A stretch of 64,000 nt of DNA from Neiella holothuriorum (GTDB lineage: Bacteria; Pseudomonadota; Gammaproteobacteria; Enterobacterales; Neiellaceae), in the NCBI RefSeq assembly GCF_019457915.1, contig NZ_JAHZSS010000014.1, positions 44,877 to 108,876 on the forward strand, given 5' to 3'. Positions 53,827 to 63,918 of this stretch are shown piece by piece (position 1 is the stretch's first letter; the number at the start of each line of letters is the position of its first letter). The translations under genes were made by a program, and so were the position numbers. Under the pieces are notes generated by a model that was not told the DNA's origin, ran no database searches, and was given only the letters and a program-made list of their open reading frames with translations.

Positions 53827-55236
53827 ATGAACGCACTTTTCATTAGCACCCTGTTGATTGTGTTATCAACACTTATCAGCACACAAGCCAATGCCCGTAC
53901 CGCAGCTGGCGTTTATCGTGATTATTGTGCCGATTGCCATGGCAGAAATTTGGAAGGCGGCCTTGGCCCATCGCTGACAGATAGCGTCTGGCTTTATGAC
54001 AACACAGACCAAGGCATTGAAAAAATCATCCGCGACGGCAGCATTGAAAATGGTATGCCGCCGTTTGCTGCCACCTTAGATGACAAGGCCATCCGCAGCT
54101 TGGTGATCCACATTCGCGAGAAAGCCAGTCAAGCCAACAATGACGAATCGGTAGGTGCGGTTGAGCAAGGACTGGTGCAAACCAAGCACCATGCTTTTGA
54201 GCTCGTTGAGCTTGCGAAATTCAGCGGCATCACTTGGGCGATGGCGCAATTGCCTGACGGTAGCTTTTTGGTCACGATTCGCGATAAACAACTGTGGCAC
54301 CTTCAGCCCGATGGCAGCGCTACAGAGATAAAAGGCTTGCCGGACATTTGGCAACGCGGTCAAGGCGGATTGTTGGATGTTGCGTTGCATCCAGAGTTTG
54401 AAAAAACGGGCTGGGTATATCTAACCTACAGCGAAAGTCAGGATTTGTTTTCCGGTATGACAACCTTGGTGCGCGGTAAAATCGAGCAAGGTAAGTGGCA
54501 ACAACAGCAAATCTTATTTAGTGGTGATTCAGACGATTCATCCAGCGCTGGCGTGCATTTCGGTTCGCGTATCATATTTAAAGACAATCACCTGTATTTC
54601 ACCATTGGTGATCGTGGCCGCAAAGAACAGGCGCAAAGCCTCGACCATCCTAATGGCAAAGTGCATCGCCTGACTCTCGATGGCGCAACGCCAGCCGACA
54701 ACCCATATCCGGATGCCAAATACCCAAGTATCTGGAGTTATGGCCATCGCAATCCACAAGGCATCACGTTAAATCCAGCAACAGGTGACATTTGGTCGGT
54801 TGAACATGGTCCGCGCGGCGGCGATGAACTCAATTTGATTAAAAAAGGATTGAACTACGGTTGGCCAGAAATCACTCACGGTATGAATTACAGCGGCACC
54901 CCGATGACGGCGAATACAGCTAAAGCAGGTATGGAGCAACCAGAAGTATTTTGGGTGCCATCGTTAGCCGTTTCGGCCGTGCATTTCTACCAAGGCAATC
55001 AATTCCCACAATGGCGCGGCCACTTGTTGGTTGCCAGTTTGAGAGCAGAACAATTAGTGCTGTTGGAGCTCAAAGACAGCAAGGTGCAATCGCAAGAAGT
55101 GTTATTAAGAAACCAAGACCGGATTCGAGATGTCATTGAAGGCCGCGATGGTTCTATCTACTTAGCGTTGGAAGACCGAGGAACCAATAGCAGTCGCATC
55201 GTGCGCTTAGAGCCCGTGGAGACTCCAGCGCAATAA
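53827..55236 (+). CDS. Cytochrome c-PQQ sugar dehydrogenase fusion
   Basis: 469 residues from the ATG at 53827 (AAGGAATAG upstream). Signal peptide (about 1-23), then a class I cytochrome c domain with haem site YCADCHGRNLEGG and the likely axial Met in ENGMPPF, then a PQQ-dependent soluble aldose-sugar dehydrogenase (Yli/GSDH) propeller with GGLLDVALHPEF, VHFGSRIIF, LDHPNGKVHRL and WSYGHRNPQG. So a periplasmic enzyme that oxidises a sugar or aldehyde and passes electrons to its own haem. The N-terminal haem is uncommon. PQQ synthesis genes are not in view. Converges on thiI. Confidence 0.85.
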   Translation: MNALFISTLLIVLSTLISTQANARTAAGVYRDYCADCHGRNLEGGLGPSLTDSVWLYDNTDQGIEKIIRDGSIENGMPPFAATLDDKAIRSLVIHIREKASQANNDESVGAVEQGLVQTKHHAFELVELAKFSGITWAMAQLPDGSFLVTIRDKQLWHLQPDGSATEIKGLPDIWQRGQGGLLDVALHPEFEKTGWVYLTYSESQDLFSGMTTLVRGKIEQGKWQQQQILFSGDSDDSSSAGVHFGSRIIFKDNHLYFTIGDRGRKEQAQSLDHPNGKVHRLTLDGATPADNPYPDAKYPSIWSYGHRNPQGITLNPATGDIWSVEHGPRGGDELNLIKKGLNYGWPEITHGMNYSGTPMTANTAKAGMEQPEVFWVPSLAVSAVHFYQGNQFPQWRGHLLVASLRAEQLVLLELKDSKVQSQEVLLRNQDRIRDVIEGRDGSIYLALEDRGTNSSRIVRLEPVETPAQ

Positions 55237-55252
55237 TGAGTGTTAGGTATGT

Positions 55253-56707
55253 TTACGGGCGATAAACCTTGACGTTTTGATGACCCGCCTCTTGCAAGTG
55301 TATCGCTTGTAGGCGGCTCATCACGCCACGGTCACAATACAAGTAGTAATCAACACTGGTATCCAGCTCGGCAAATTTAGTGCCGAGCTTAAAGAATGGA
55401 ATATGGGTAACAAACGCGTCTTCTAATTCCAGCGGTTGCGCTTCAACTTCAACATCATTACGCACATCAATGACATGGGCCTGCGGCGGTAAGCTCGCTA
55501 GAATATCGACCTCTTGCTGCGCCGGCTTTTCTTTCAGCACATCACGAATGTCTTCCACTTTCGCGCGGTAAACCACCTCATCGATAAGATTAAGATTCAT
55601 CTTCGCTTCTTCGGCGATCACTTTTGATAGCTTCGCCTTGACCGTTGGGCTATTGGAAATAACGCCACAGAATTCAGGCATGCTGGCAGCCAAATCATAG
55701 GTGCCAATTTGGTGTGCTTGGTCAATGATTTCTTGCTTATCAGAAACAATGAGTGGCCGTAGAATCACTCGTTCAACGGCTTTATCAATAACATTCAAAT
55801 TCGTTGCCGTTTGGCTTGAAACTTGGCCCATCGCCTCACCGGTGACCAAGGCTTCAATATTGAGTTTCTCTGCAACTTTGTCGGCCGCGCGCATCATCAC
55901 CCGTTTGAGAATGACGCCCATGTGGCTGTTATCAACATTTTCTAGGATGTCTGCCACGACTTCTTCAAACGCTATCGCAACAAACTTCACTCGATGCGAC
56001 GAACCAAAGGTTTGCCATAAGTAGTGTGCCATTTCCCGCACGCCAGTTTCATGCGCATCGCCGCCAAGGTTAAAGAAGCAAAAATGCACGCGACTACCAC
56101 GTTTGATAAAGCGGAAGGACGATACTGCCGAGTCAAAACCACCGGAGATCAGGCTCAAGACACTTTCCTGAGTGGCGATAGGAAACCCACCCAAGCCTTT
56201 CGCTTGACGGGTGATCATTGAAACTTGGTTTTGTTCAATACTCAGACGGATTTCCATGTCCGGGTTCTTGAGGCGAACCCCTTCACTGTCTGAATTTTGA
56301 TTCAAGCCACCGCCAACATAGCGTTCAATGTCCAACGATGAAAACTCATGTGTTCCAGTGCGGCGCACTCGCACGCTAAAGGTTTTGCCTTTCAGCTGCG
56401 GCCCATAAATGGTTTGTGCCGGTTGGTAGATGTCATCAAGGTTGGTGAACTCGAAGCGACGTACTTCTTGCACTATGTCGACGCCAGGCACCTTACACAT
56501 GGCTTGGAATAGCTGTTCATTTAGCTCAGCAGATGCATCATCTGGGCTTTCTACTTCGACTTTATCCCACAAAGAGCGCACCCGAACTCCGTCATCGATT
56601 CGCTTCAGCACGTTGCGTAAATTGCCTTCAAGCATTTTGCTGAAGCGCTTACGCACTGGCCGGCTTTTGACGATGATTTCAGGAAAGAGTTTGATAACAA
56701 ACTTCAT
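55253..56707 (-). CDS. thiI: tRNA 4-thiouridine synthase ThiI
   Basis: 484 residues, close to E. coli ThiI (482). N-terminal ferredoxin-like/THUMP region (to about 165), PP-loop ATPase with SGGFDSAVSSF, conserved Cys in AASMPEFCGVISNSP, and a C-terminal rhodanese domain with the essential Cys in YLYCDRGVMS. Makes s4U8 in tRNA and supplies sulfur for the thiamine thiazole. The rhodanese Cys is present, so both functions are possible. Its upstream neighbour pomAB ends with a terminator. Confidence 0.95.
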   Translation of the reverse strand: MKFVIKLFPEIIVKSRPVRKRFSKMLEGNLRNVLKRIDDGVRVRSLWDKVEVESPDDASAELNEQLFQAMCKVPGVDIVQEVRRFEFTNLDDIYQPAQTIYGPQLKGKTFSVRVRRTGTHEFSSLDIERYVGGGLNQNSDSEGVRLKNPDMEIRLSIEQNQVSMITRQAKGLGGFPIATQESVLSLISGGFDSAVSSFRFIKRGSRVHFCFFNLGGDAHETGVREMAHYLWQTFGSSHRVKFVAIAFEEVVADILENVDNSHMGVILKRVMMRAADKVAEKLNIEALVTGEAMGQVSSQTATNLNVIDKAVERVILRPLIVSDKQEIIDQAHQIGTYDLAASMPEFCGVISNSPTVKAKLSKVIAEEAKMNLNLIDEVVYRAKVEDIRDVLKEKPAQQEVDILASLPPQAHVIDVRNDVEVEAQPLELEDAFVTHIPFFKLGTKFAELDTSVDYYLYCDRGVMSRLQAIHLQEAGHQNVKVYRP

Positions 56708-56790
56708 GGGGCCACACCTTTTGTTGCCACTGGATTTGAGGATCGCGAATTATACACAGATGTATCGACCAGAAAAACCAACGGCGCAGC

Positions 56791-56828
56791 AAAACAAAAG
56801 GCCGGAGAGTTTTGAAAACTTTCCGGCC
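56791..56828 (-). terminator. Terminator after pomAB
   Basis: Stem GGCCGGAGAGTTTT / AAAACTTTCCGGCC (56800-56828) with one mismatch and a tiny loop; on the minus strand TTTTGTTTTG follows. Lies between the pomB stop and the thiI start. Confidence 0.85.
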
Positions 56829-56866
56829 CAGAGGCAGCATTTCAGCCTTTCAATAACAAGTGGCTG

Positions 56867-57793
56867 CTATTGAGTCACTTGTATTTCACGTGAGTTTTTA
56901 GCTTTACCTTGCATGATAGAAATCTCAACACGACGGTTTTTGCGACGATTGTCTGCGCTATCATTGGGAACCAGCGGCATGGAAGAGGCACGCCCCATCA
57001 CAACCATGCGGTCATCATCAAAGCCGTCAACCGATGACATCTCATGCGCAACAGCCACCGCTCGCTGGCTTGATAGATCCCAGTTCGACCGATACAGCTC
57101 AGAGCTAATTTTGGCGTTATCAGTGTGGCCAGAAATTGTGACTTCACCGGGAATATCTTTGAGCAAGCCCGCCACTTCACGAATGATGGGTTTGAATTTG
57201 GGCTGCAAGAACGCAGAGCCCGACGGGAACGCGCCGCGCTCTCGAATTCGAATGATGATTTGTTGGCCAAGCGCTTCAATCTCAATGGCGCCATCAACAA
57301 TCTCATCTTCGAGCTGAGCCGCCATTCGTTTTGCCGTTTCTGCGGTTTCTTGCTGAGCCTGTTGCGTGGTGTCTTGCGCCACGGTTTCACTTTCCGCATC
57401 CGTTACTTCAAATGACGGATTGGATTTCTGCATGGCATCGGCCTGGCTTTGACCACCGGCAGTGGTGTCACGGCCCTCTTGGAATTCGAGCGAAGGCTTG
57501 GTGATATCCATGGTGTGCTGGGTAATTTGGTCGATGGGCGTTGGATCAGGGCGGCCCGGACGGAACTCTTGGGCAATCACGCTCGTTCCTTTGGGGATAT
57601 CTTTGACTTCAATTTGGTTTTGCACACCAAAAGCATACTTCATCGAACCGGCAATTTGCTTAAACTTAAGCACATCCATTTCGGAGAATGCTAACAGCAA
57701 TACGAAGAAGCACATCAGCAGCGACATTAAGTCGGCAAACGTCGCCATCCAAGCCGGGATCCCGGGCTCGCATTTGCATTCTTCTTCTTCCAT
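56867..57793 (-). CDS. pomB: Flagellar stator protein PomB
   Basis: 308 residues. Single TM helix preceded by CKCEPGIPAWMATFADLMSL with the ion-binding Asp at about 21, then the plug/linker (Gln/Glu-rich coiled coil, about 120-165) and an OmpA-type peptidoglycan-binding domain (TISGHTDN and RVEISI). The CKCEPG start and MSLLMCFFVLLLAF resemble the Na+ type PomB. AGGAGG precedes the ATG. Follows pomA by 18 bases. Confidence 0.94.
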   Translation of the reverse strand: MEEEECKCEPGIPAWMATFADLMSLLMCFFVLLLAFSEMDVLKFKQIAGSMKYAFGVQNQIEVKDIPKGTSVIAQEFRPGRPDPTPIDQITQHTMDITKPSLEFQEGRDTTAGGQSQADAMQKSNPSFEVTDAESETVAQDTTQQAQQETAETAKRMAAQLEDEIVDGAIEIEALGQQIIIRIRERGAFPSGSAFLQPKFKPIIREVAGLLKDIPGEVTISGHTDNAKISSELYRSNWDLSSQRAVAVAHEMSSVDGFDDDRMVVMGRASSMPLVPNDSADNRRKNRRVEISIMQGKAKNSREIQVTQ

Positions 57794-57811
57794 CGCCGTA
57801 TCCTCCTACGC

Positions 57812-58576
57812 CTACTCTTCGGTGGTATCGATTTTACGTTTGCCTTCGGCGAGGTAATTTTTCAACATGCCATCGAGAACGCGAGGGTTTTGCCCATCCT
57901 GAATACCGAGAATGGCGTCCATAATCAGACGACGATTCAACATTTCTTCTTCTTTACGCAACGCTAATTTGTCTGCAATCGGAATAGCCACCATGTTGGC
58001 TAACATGGCGCCGTATAAGGTCGTTAACAAAGCAACCGCCATCGCCGGACCAATCGCTTTGGGGTCATCCATGTTGGACAACATCGCAACCAAGCCAATC
58101 AAGGTACCAATCATCCCCATCGCTGGCGCAACATCGCCCAGCTTCATGAAGATGCTCACGCCCATGTCATGACGTTCTGCGGTCAACCGAATATCTTTAG
58201 AAAGTGCGCCACGTACCACTTCAGCATCATGGCCATCTACCAGTAAGTCGACGCCTTTTTGCATAAAGCTGTTGCCAATTTCAGCTTCTTCCAAGGCCAG
58301 AAAGCCACCTTTACGGGCAGCATCAGCCATTTCAACAGCCTTTTCGATTAAATCGTCAGGCTTGTCGATTTTAAACATGAATGCTTTGCCGGCAATTTTA
58401 GCGGCACCAAGAAACTGCCCAAGATTGAACTTCATCAGCACCACGAACATGGAGCCACAAAGTACGATAAGAACCGAGGGCACATCGACAAACATGCTGA
58501 TGCTACCGCCGGAAACCATCGCCATGATGACAAATGCAAACGCCCCAATAAGTCCAATGAGTGTTGCTAAATCCAC
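57812..58576 (-). CDS. pomA: Flagellar stator protein PomA
   Basis: 254 residues from a GTG (GGAG upstream). Four TM helices: DLATLIGLIGAFAFVIMAM, SVLIVLCGSMFVVLMKF, then PAMGMIGTLIGLVAML and VALLTTLYGAMLANM. The cytoplasmic loop holds the charged residues that touch FliG. With PomB it forms the Na+-driven stator; the Na+-NQR encoded in this window would supply the gradient. Confidence 0.95.
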   Translation of the reverse strand: MDLATLIGLIGAFAFVIMAMVSGGSISMFVDVPSVLIVLCGSMFVVLMKFNLGQFLGAAKIAGKAFMFKIDKPDDLIEKAVEMADAARKGGFLALEEAEIGNSFMQKGVDLLVDGHDAEVVRGALSKDIRLTAERHDMGVSIFMKLGDVAPAMGMIGTLIGLVAMLSNMDDPKAIGPAMAVALLTTLYGAMLANMVAIPIADKLALRKEEEMLNRRLIMDAILGIQDGQNPRVLDGMLKNYLAEGKRKIDTTEE

Positions 58577-58771
58577 CTAACTACTCCTTTGCTGATCGCG
58601 ATTTCTGTTTGCATTCAGATGCTTTTCGCGTTTTTCCGGCTGAGTACGTTTATAAAGGCTTCGCCGAACGCACGCAAGTCATGCTCATCATTTTGGCACA
58701 ATATTGTGCTTTCAGATTGATTCAGTGCCACTGCTGCGATACCTTTGCGCGATATTGTGAAGGAGCATGCA

Positions 58772-59014
58772 ATGGCTGCCAAAAAACCTGAAAACCTTAG
58801 CTTTGATGACGCCATGTCCGAACTCGAACACGTTGTGGTTGAGCTCGAGTCAGGCGAGATCCCGCTGGAGCAAGCTCTAAAACGTTTCGAGCGCGGCATT
58901 GCGCTTGCTCGAACCACGCGCGACAAGCTCGATCAAGCCGAGCAGCAAGTCAAAATTCTGCTCAGCCAAGACGATCAAGCGGCTTTGTCTGATTTTGACG
59001 AATCAACGTCGTGA
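58772..59014 (+). CDS. xseB: Exonuclease VII small subunit XseB
   Basis: 80 residues from the ATG at 58772, which has AAGGAG upstream; the frame from 58745 is longer than the family. Helical: LSFDDAMSELEHVVVELESGEIPLEQALKRFERGI is followed by LDQAEQQVKILL. Subunit of exonuclease VII. Its stop overlaps the ispA start (TGATG). Confidence 0.95.
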   Translation: MAAKKPENLSFDDAMSELEHVVVELESGEIPLEQALKRFERGIALARTTRDKLDQAEQQVKILLSQDDQAALSDFDESTS

Positions 59015-59910
59015 TGGCGCGAATGACCAATTTAAGTCAATCTCAAGCCGCCTATCAGCAACGCATCAATCACTTCCTGCGCGACGTAATTGATCAGTTA
59101 CCAACTCAGTCGAACACTCTGAAAGCTGCCATGGCTCATGGCTTACTACTGGGTGGCAAACGTGCGCGACCTTTTTTAGTTTATGCCACGGCCGACATGC
59201 TGGGCGTTCCACTTGAGCAAGTCGATAACCCAGCGGCTGCCATCGAATGCATTCACGCCTATTCGTTGATCCATGATGATTTACCCGCCATGGATGATGA
59301 CGAATTGCGCCGCGGCCAACCCACTTGCCATATCGCATTTGATGAGGCTACAGCTATTTTAGCGGGTGACGCGCTGCAAACTTTAGCGTTTGAGTTGCTC
59401 AGTGAAACAAATTCTGATCTTGCCCCCGCGATTCAATTGCAATTGGTGCAAAGTCTGGCTCAAGCAAGCGGCTATCGCGGCATGTGTGGTGGTCAAGCGT
59501 TGGATTTAGCAGCCACCGACAAAGTGGTAGATTTAGTTCAATTAGAGCAGATTCACTTGGCGAAAACTGGCGCACTGTTGCGTTGCGCGGTCGATATGTC
59601 AGCGATTATTGCCAACGTTGATGCGCAGCAGCGACAAACATTGCAGCAATTTGCCACCGCGATTGGCCTTGCATTTCAAGTTCAAGATGACATTTTGGAT
59701 GTGACTTCTGATACAGAAACCCTTGGTAAACCGCAGGGTTCAGACGAAGCAGCCAACAAATCGACCTACCCAGCGCTATTAGGATTATCGGGCGCACGCC
59801 AAAAAGCTGACAGCTTGTTAAAATCAGCGCTACAAGCGTTACAAACTTTGCCATACAATAGCCAACAACTTGAAGTATTCGCTCACTACATCGTCGACCG
59901 TAAATATTAA
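59014..59910 (+). CDS. ispA: (2E,6E)-farnesyl diphosphate synthase IspA
   Basis: 298 residues. Condenses DMAPP/IPP to FPP. First Asp-rich motif IHDDLPAMDDDELRRG, second DDILD, plus GGKRARPFLVY, and YRGMCGGQALDL. The start shares bases with the xseB stop; a GTG one codon earlier (59011) is the alternative. dxs follows 64 bases downstream, so this is the xseB-ispA-dxs operon known from E. coli. Confidence 0.96.
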   Translation: MARMTNLSQSQAAYQQRINHFLRDVIDQLPTQSNTLKAAMAHGLLLGGKRARPFLVYATADMLGVPLEQVDNPAAAIECIHAYSLIHDDLPAMDDDELRRGQPTCHIAFDEATAILAGDALQTLAFELLSETNSDLAPAIQLQLVQSLAQASGYRGMCGGQALDLAATDKVVDLVQLEQIHLAKTGALLRCAVDMSAIIANVDAQQRQTLQQFATAIGLAFQVQDDILDVTSDTETLGKPQGSDEAANKSTYPALLGLSGARQKADSLLKSALQALQTLPYNSQQLEVFAHYIVDRKY

Positions 59911-59974
59911 CGGCTGACGCAAAGCGTAACGCATAATTATTACAACAAGACATCATAGCCTGATATAACTGCCC

Positions 59975-61846
59975 ATGAGTATTGAACCTGCTGACTACCC
60001 ACTGTTGATGAAGATCAACAGCCCTGATGATTTGCGATTGCTATCGCAGGATCAACTGCAACAAGTTTGTCGGGAGTTGCGTCAATACCTGCTTGCGTCA
60101 GTCAGCCGTAGCAGCGGCCATTTAGCCTCAGGCCTCGGCACGGTTGAACTTACCGTTGCGCTGCATTATGTCTACAACACCCCCGATGACCGCCTACTTT
60201 GGGATGTGGGTCATCAAGCCTACCCGCACAAAATTCTGACTGGCCGACGTGAACGCATGCACACCATCAAACAAAAAGATGGTTTACACCCGTTCCCATG
60301 GCGCGATGAGAGTTGTTATGACCACTTCAATGTAGGTCACTCCAGCACCACCATCAGTGCCGCACTTGGTATGGCCATTGCCATGCAACGGCAAGGTAGC
60401 AATCAGCAAGTAGTGTCTATCATTGGTGACGGCGCAATGACCGCGGGCATGGCATTCGAAGCGTTGAACCATGCTGGCGATGTAAACCCCAACATGCTGG
60501 TGATCTTGAACGACAATGAAATGTCGATCAGTGAAAATGTTGGTGCATTGAACAACCACTTCGCGCGTCTATTGTCGGGCAGCTTTTATTCAAGCATTCG
60601 CGAAAGTGGCAAAAAAGTATTGTCAGGCCTGCCGCCCATTAAAGAGCTGGCCCGCCGTACCGAAGAGCATTTGAAAGGCATGGTGGTTCCCGGCACCTTT
60701 TTTGAAGAGCTGGGCTTTAACTACATTGGCCCTATTGACGGCCATGACATCGACACACTCGTTGAAACATTGCACAACATGCGCCACTTAAAAGGCCCGC
60801 AGTTGCTGCATATTAAAACCGTCAAAGGCAAAGGCTATGAGCCTGCCGAAAAAGATCCAATTGGTTACCATGCGGTCCCTAAGTTTGATCCGGCCCATAC
60901 CTCTTTACCAAGCAGCAAGCCTGGCGTGCCGACCTACTCCAAGGTATTTGGCGATTGGCTATGTGATGTGGCCGCAACCGACACTAAGCTCATGGCAATT
61001 ACCCCTGCGATGCGTGAAGGCTCAGGCATGGTGCGGTTTTCTAAAGAATACCCAGCACAATATCTGGACGTTGCGATTGCCGAGCAACATGCGGTCACGC
61101 TTGCCGCAGGCCTTGCCTGCGAGGGCTACAAACCTGTAGTCGCGATTTACTCAACGTTCCTTCAGCGTGGCTATGACCAAGTCATTCACGATGTAGCAAT
61201 TCAAGATCTGCCGGTATTATTTGCGATTGATCGTGCCGGCGTGGTTGGCTCAGATGGTCCGACTCACCAAGGGTCTTTTGATATCAGCTACCTGCGCTGT
61301 ATTCCAAACATTGTGGTGATGGTACCGTCAGACGAAGCGGAATGTCGCAACATGCTCTATACCGGCCACCAACTCGATAAACCAGCAGCCGTGCGTTATC
61401 CGCGAGGTAAAGGAACGGGCTCATCGCTTGACGGCCCAATGGAAATGCTCACCATCGGTGAGTCCAAAACGATTCGTGATAGTGAGCAAGCAAACGTGGC
61501 TATTTTGGCCTTCGGCCCACTGCTTCATCAGTGTAAAGCGGTTGCCGAATCCCTTGATGCCACGCTGATAGATATGCGCTTTGCCAAGCCGCTGGATCAA
61601 GCTCGCATCGTTGAATTAGCTGGCAATCACGACGTACTGGTCACAGTTGAAGATCAAGCCATTATGGGTGGCGCGGGCTCAGCAGTTATCGAAGTGCTGA
61701 TGGCGAACAAACTCGCCAAACCGGTACTTCAGTTAGGCTTGCCTGATCAGTTCATCAAACACGGTACGCAAGAAGAGATCTTGGCTGAGCTTGGCCTTGA
61801 TGCCGAGGGCATTGAAACGAGTATTAAAAAGTACCTTGAACAATAA
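59975..61846 (+). CDS. dxs: 1-deoxy-D-xylulose-5-phosphate synthase Dxs
   Basis: 623 residues, full length. Thiamine-diphosphate enzyme that makes DXP from pyruvate and GAP, the first step of the MEP pathway. ThDP motif [18 protein letters not shown] with NDNEMSIS; His in [27 protein letters not shown]; and [11 protein letters not shown] of the transketolase central domain. Ends at a strong bidirectional terminator. Provides precursors that IspA, encoded just upstream, extends. Confidence 0.97.
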   Translation: MSIEPADYPLLMKINSPDDLRLLSQDQLQQVCRELRQYLLASVSRSSGHLASGLGTVELTVALHYVYNTPDDRLLWDVGHQAYPHKILTGRRERMHTIKQKDGLHPFPWRDESCYDHFNVGHSSTTISAALGMAIAMQRQGSNQQVVSIIGDGAMTAGMAFEALNHAGDVNPNMLVILNDNEMSISENVGALNNHFARLLSGSFYSSIRESGKKVLSGLPPIKELARRTEEHLKGMVVPGTFFEELGFNYIGPIDGHDIDTLVETLHNMRHLKGPQLLHIKTVKGKGYEPAEKDPIGYHAVPKFDPAHTSLPSSKPGVPTYSKVFGDWLCDVAATDTKLMAITPAMREGSGMVRFSKEYPAQYLDVAIAEQHAVTLAAGLACEGYKPVVAIYSTFLQRGYDQVIHDVAIQDLPVLFAIDRAGVVGSDGPTHQGSFDISYLRCIPNIVVMVPSDEAECRNMLYTGHQLDKPAAVRYPRGKGTGSSLDGPMEMLTIGESKTIRDSEQANVAILAFGPLLHQCKAVAESLDATLIDMRFAKPLDQARIVELAGNHDVLVTVEDQAIMGGAGSAVIEVLMANKLAKPVLQLGLPDQFIKHGTQEEILAELGLDAEGIETSIKKYLEQ

Positions 61847-61868
61847 CTTCTGGTTCTAATGTACTGGC

Positions 61869-61898
61869 AAAAAAAGAGGCTTCAACGCCTCTTTTTTT
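61869..61898. terminator. Bidirectional terminator between dxs and pgpA
   Basis: AAAAAAAGAGGC-TTCAAC-GCCTCTTTTTTT: a perfect stem with A/T flanks and 6-nt loop, 23 bases after the dxs stop; it also serves pgpA on the minus strand. Confidence 0.92.
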
Positions 61899-61955
61899 GT
61901 GGTTGCAGCTCAGAAAAGACCAAGAAACGTCTCATTCTGATAATTAGAAAGTGCG

Positions 61956-62456
61956 CTACAACAATCCAAGGCCAAGAGCTGGCAGAACAAAGACTAACAC
62001 CAACCAAGCCATGGCGCCGGCGAGCAAGTCATCCACCATAATGCCAAAGCCGCCGTGGACATGTTGATCGAGCCAGCGAATCGGCCATGGTTTGAGGATG
62101 TCGAAGATTCGGAACAAAACAAAACCGGCAATGATGGTCTGCCAACTCAGCGGCACGGCAATAAAAGTGATCATCATGCCTGCGAATTCATCCCAAACAA
62201 TTGCCGGATGATCATGGGAACCAAAGTCATCTGCGGTGCGACCACACAAATAGTTGCCAACCAAGCACGCCAGCACAGTCACCACTAAATAGCCCCATAG
62301 AGGCAATTGCGCCATTATCATAATCAATGGAATCGCAGCTAATGAACCAAAGGTGCCTGGTGCTTTTGGCGCTAAGCCACTGCCAAAGCCTACGGCGGCC
62401 CAATGGGTGAAATTACGGGGTACAAGCTTAGGTTTTGATTCAGCAGCTTTTGTCAT
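61956..62456 (-). CDS. pgpA: Phosphatidylglycerophosphatase A, PgpA
   Basis: 166 residues with several TM segments. Dephosphorylates phosphatidylglycerophosphate to phosphatidylglycerol. FGSGLAPKAPGTFGSLAAIP at the N-terminus and DHPAIVWDEFAGMMI with the conserved acidic residues are family hallmarks. Last gene of ribH-nusB-thiL-pgpA, 15 bases after thiL. Confidence 0.95.
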   Translation of the reverse strand: MTKAAESKPKLVPRNFTHWAAVGFGSGLAPKAPGTFGSLAAIPLIMIMAQLPLWGYLVVTVLACLVGNYLCGRTADDFGSHDHPAIVWDEFAGMMITFIAVPLSWQTIIAGFVLFRIFDILKPWPIRWLDQHVHGGFGIMVDDLLAGAMAWLVLVFVLPALGLGLL

Positions 62457-62471
62457 GATGGCGTAGTCATT

Positions 62472-63473
62472 CTAGTCAGAGAAATGTAAATAGCCTTGCG
62501 CCTGCCAATCAACAGCTTGACCCAAGTAATATGTTTGAAGCCCGCCATCAGCAACTATTTCACCAATGACAGTAACAGGCGTATTCGCCTTTTTACCCGC
62601 CGCAATGACCTCATTTAGGCGAGTAGCAGGAACCGTAAAGCAAAGCTCATAGTCATCACCACCATTCAGCGCATTTGCAGCAGCGCCCTGCTCGCCAAGT
62701 ACGCTCACCGCCTCTGCAGATACGGGCAATTTGTCTGCATCAATGCAGGCGCCAAGGCTAACAGTCGACATGCTGGCGTTAGCGCCGCCAAGCGCTTTGC
62801 TCGAACGTTCGAGAATATGATTAAGATCGGCGCTCAAACCATCAGAGATGTCAATACAGGCAGAAGCAAGCTGGCGCAACGTTAAGCCCAGCTCTACCCG
62901 TGGTGTTGGCCGAAACAAACGCGCTTCGACTCGCGCACATTGAGATGCTGTCAGCGGCGTTAACTTGTGTTGATTTAGCGCTAATGCCGCATCGCCTAAA
63001 TGGCCAGATACTAAAATAACATCACCAACAGCAGCCCCGCTTCGCGTTAGGCCTTGCCCCGCCGGAACTTGTCCTTGCGCCGTTAAACTCAGGGTTAGTG
63101 GGCCGCGGGTGGTATCACCACCAACAAGTGCAACTTGATAGTGACGTAACTGATGTGCCAATGCTTGCCCAAACTCACTAAGCCAAGTTTGATCGGAGCT
63201 AGGAAGCGTTAATGCCAAACTCACCCAACAAGGCACGGCGCCCATAGCCGCAAGATCGGACAGATTAACCGCCACTAACTTATAGGCCAGATCGGCCGGC
63301 GTTAACCGTTCATCAAAGTGAACACCGTCGACCATGGTATCGGTCGTGACCGCCAAGTGATGATGGGCGAGTGGTTGCAATAAGGCGCAGTCATCACCAA
63401 TACCGAGCGCCACGTCGGCACGCTCGGTATCAGTTTGCTGAAAGTATTGCCGGATGAGATCGAACTCGTTCAC
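62472..63473 (-). CDS. thiL: Thiamine-monophosphate kinase ThiL
   Basis: 333 residues from a GTG. Phosphorylates TMP to thiamine diphosphate, the cofactor of Dxs encoded close by. ALGIGDDCALLQP and TTDTMVDGVHFD (Mg/ATP-binding Asp residues), AVNLSDLAAMGAVP, GGDTTRGPLTLS and CIDISDGLSADLNHI are typical of the PurM-like family. Between nusB (30-base gap) and pgpA. Confidence 0.96.
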   Translation of the reverse strand: MNEFDLIRQYFQQTDTERADVALGIGDDCALLQPLAHHHLAVTTDTMVDGVHFDERLTPADLAYKLVAVNLSDLAAMGAVPCWVSLALTLPSSDQTWLSEFGQALAHQLRHYQVALVGGDTTRGPLTLSLTAQGQVPAGQGLTRSGAAVGDVILVSGHLGDAALALNQHKLTPLTASQCARVEARLFRPTPRVELGLTLRQLASACIDISDGLSADLNHILERSSKALGGANASMSTVSLGACIDADKLPVSAEAVSVLGEQGAAANALNGGDDYELCFTVPATRLNEVIAAGKKANTPVTVIGEIVADGGLQTYYLGQAVDWQAQGYLHFSD

Positions 63474-63503
63474 GGCGATATGCTCATTGAGAGGTAGGCT
63501 GGA

Positions 63504-63905
63504 TTAGGCGCGAGGCGCCATTTGGTCAAGCACACCATTAACGAATTTATGGCTATCATCGCTGGCAAATACTTTGGCCAACTCAATCGCTTCGTTAATC
63601 ACAACTTTGTATGGCGTTTGGCGCGCAGAGAATTCATAGGCGGCCAAGCGCAAAATGGCTTTGTCAATTTGGTCAACGTCATCCAAAGGACGTGAGGTCA
63701 AAGCTGACAGGCGCGCATCCAAGCTTTTAATTTGGCTAGCGACGCCACTGAGCACCTCACGAAAATAGTCAATATCAGCGCCGTCCATGTCCTGATCTGT
63801 CATGAAGTGAACTTCCACTTCTGCCATTGGATCACCACTCAGCTGCCAACTGTAGATGGCTTGAACGGCAAGTTCTCGGGCCTTACGGCGAGCTTTCGGA
63901 TTCAA
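63504..63905 (-). CDS. nusB: Transcription antitermination factor NusB
   Basis: 133 residues, all-helical. RRKARELAVQAIYSWQLSG, IDKAILRLAAYEF, TPYKVVINEAIELAKVF and KFVNGVLD are family hallmarks. Forms the rRNA antitermination complex with NusE on boxA. The start is TTG at 63905 with AGGAG 7 bases upstream; there is no in-frame ATG nearby. Follows ribH. Confidence 0.95.
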   Translation of the reverse strand: MNPKARRKARELAVQAIYSWQLSGDPMAEVEVHFMTDQDMDGADIDYFREVLSGVASQIKSLDARLSALTSRPLDDVDQIDKAILRLAAYEFSARQTPYKVVINEAIELAKVFASDDSHKFVNGVLDQMAPRA

Positions 63906-63918
63906 GTCGTGCTCCTAA

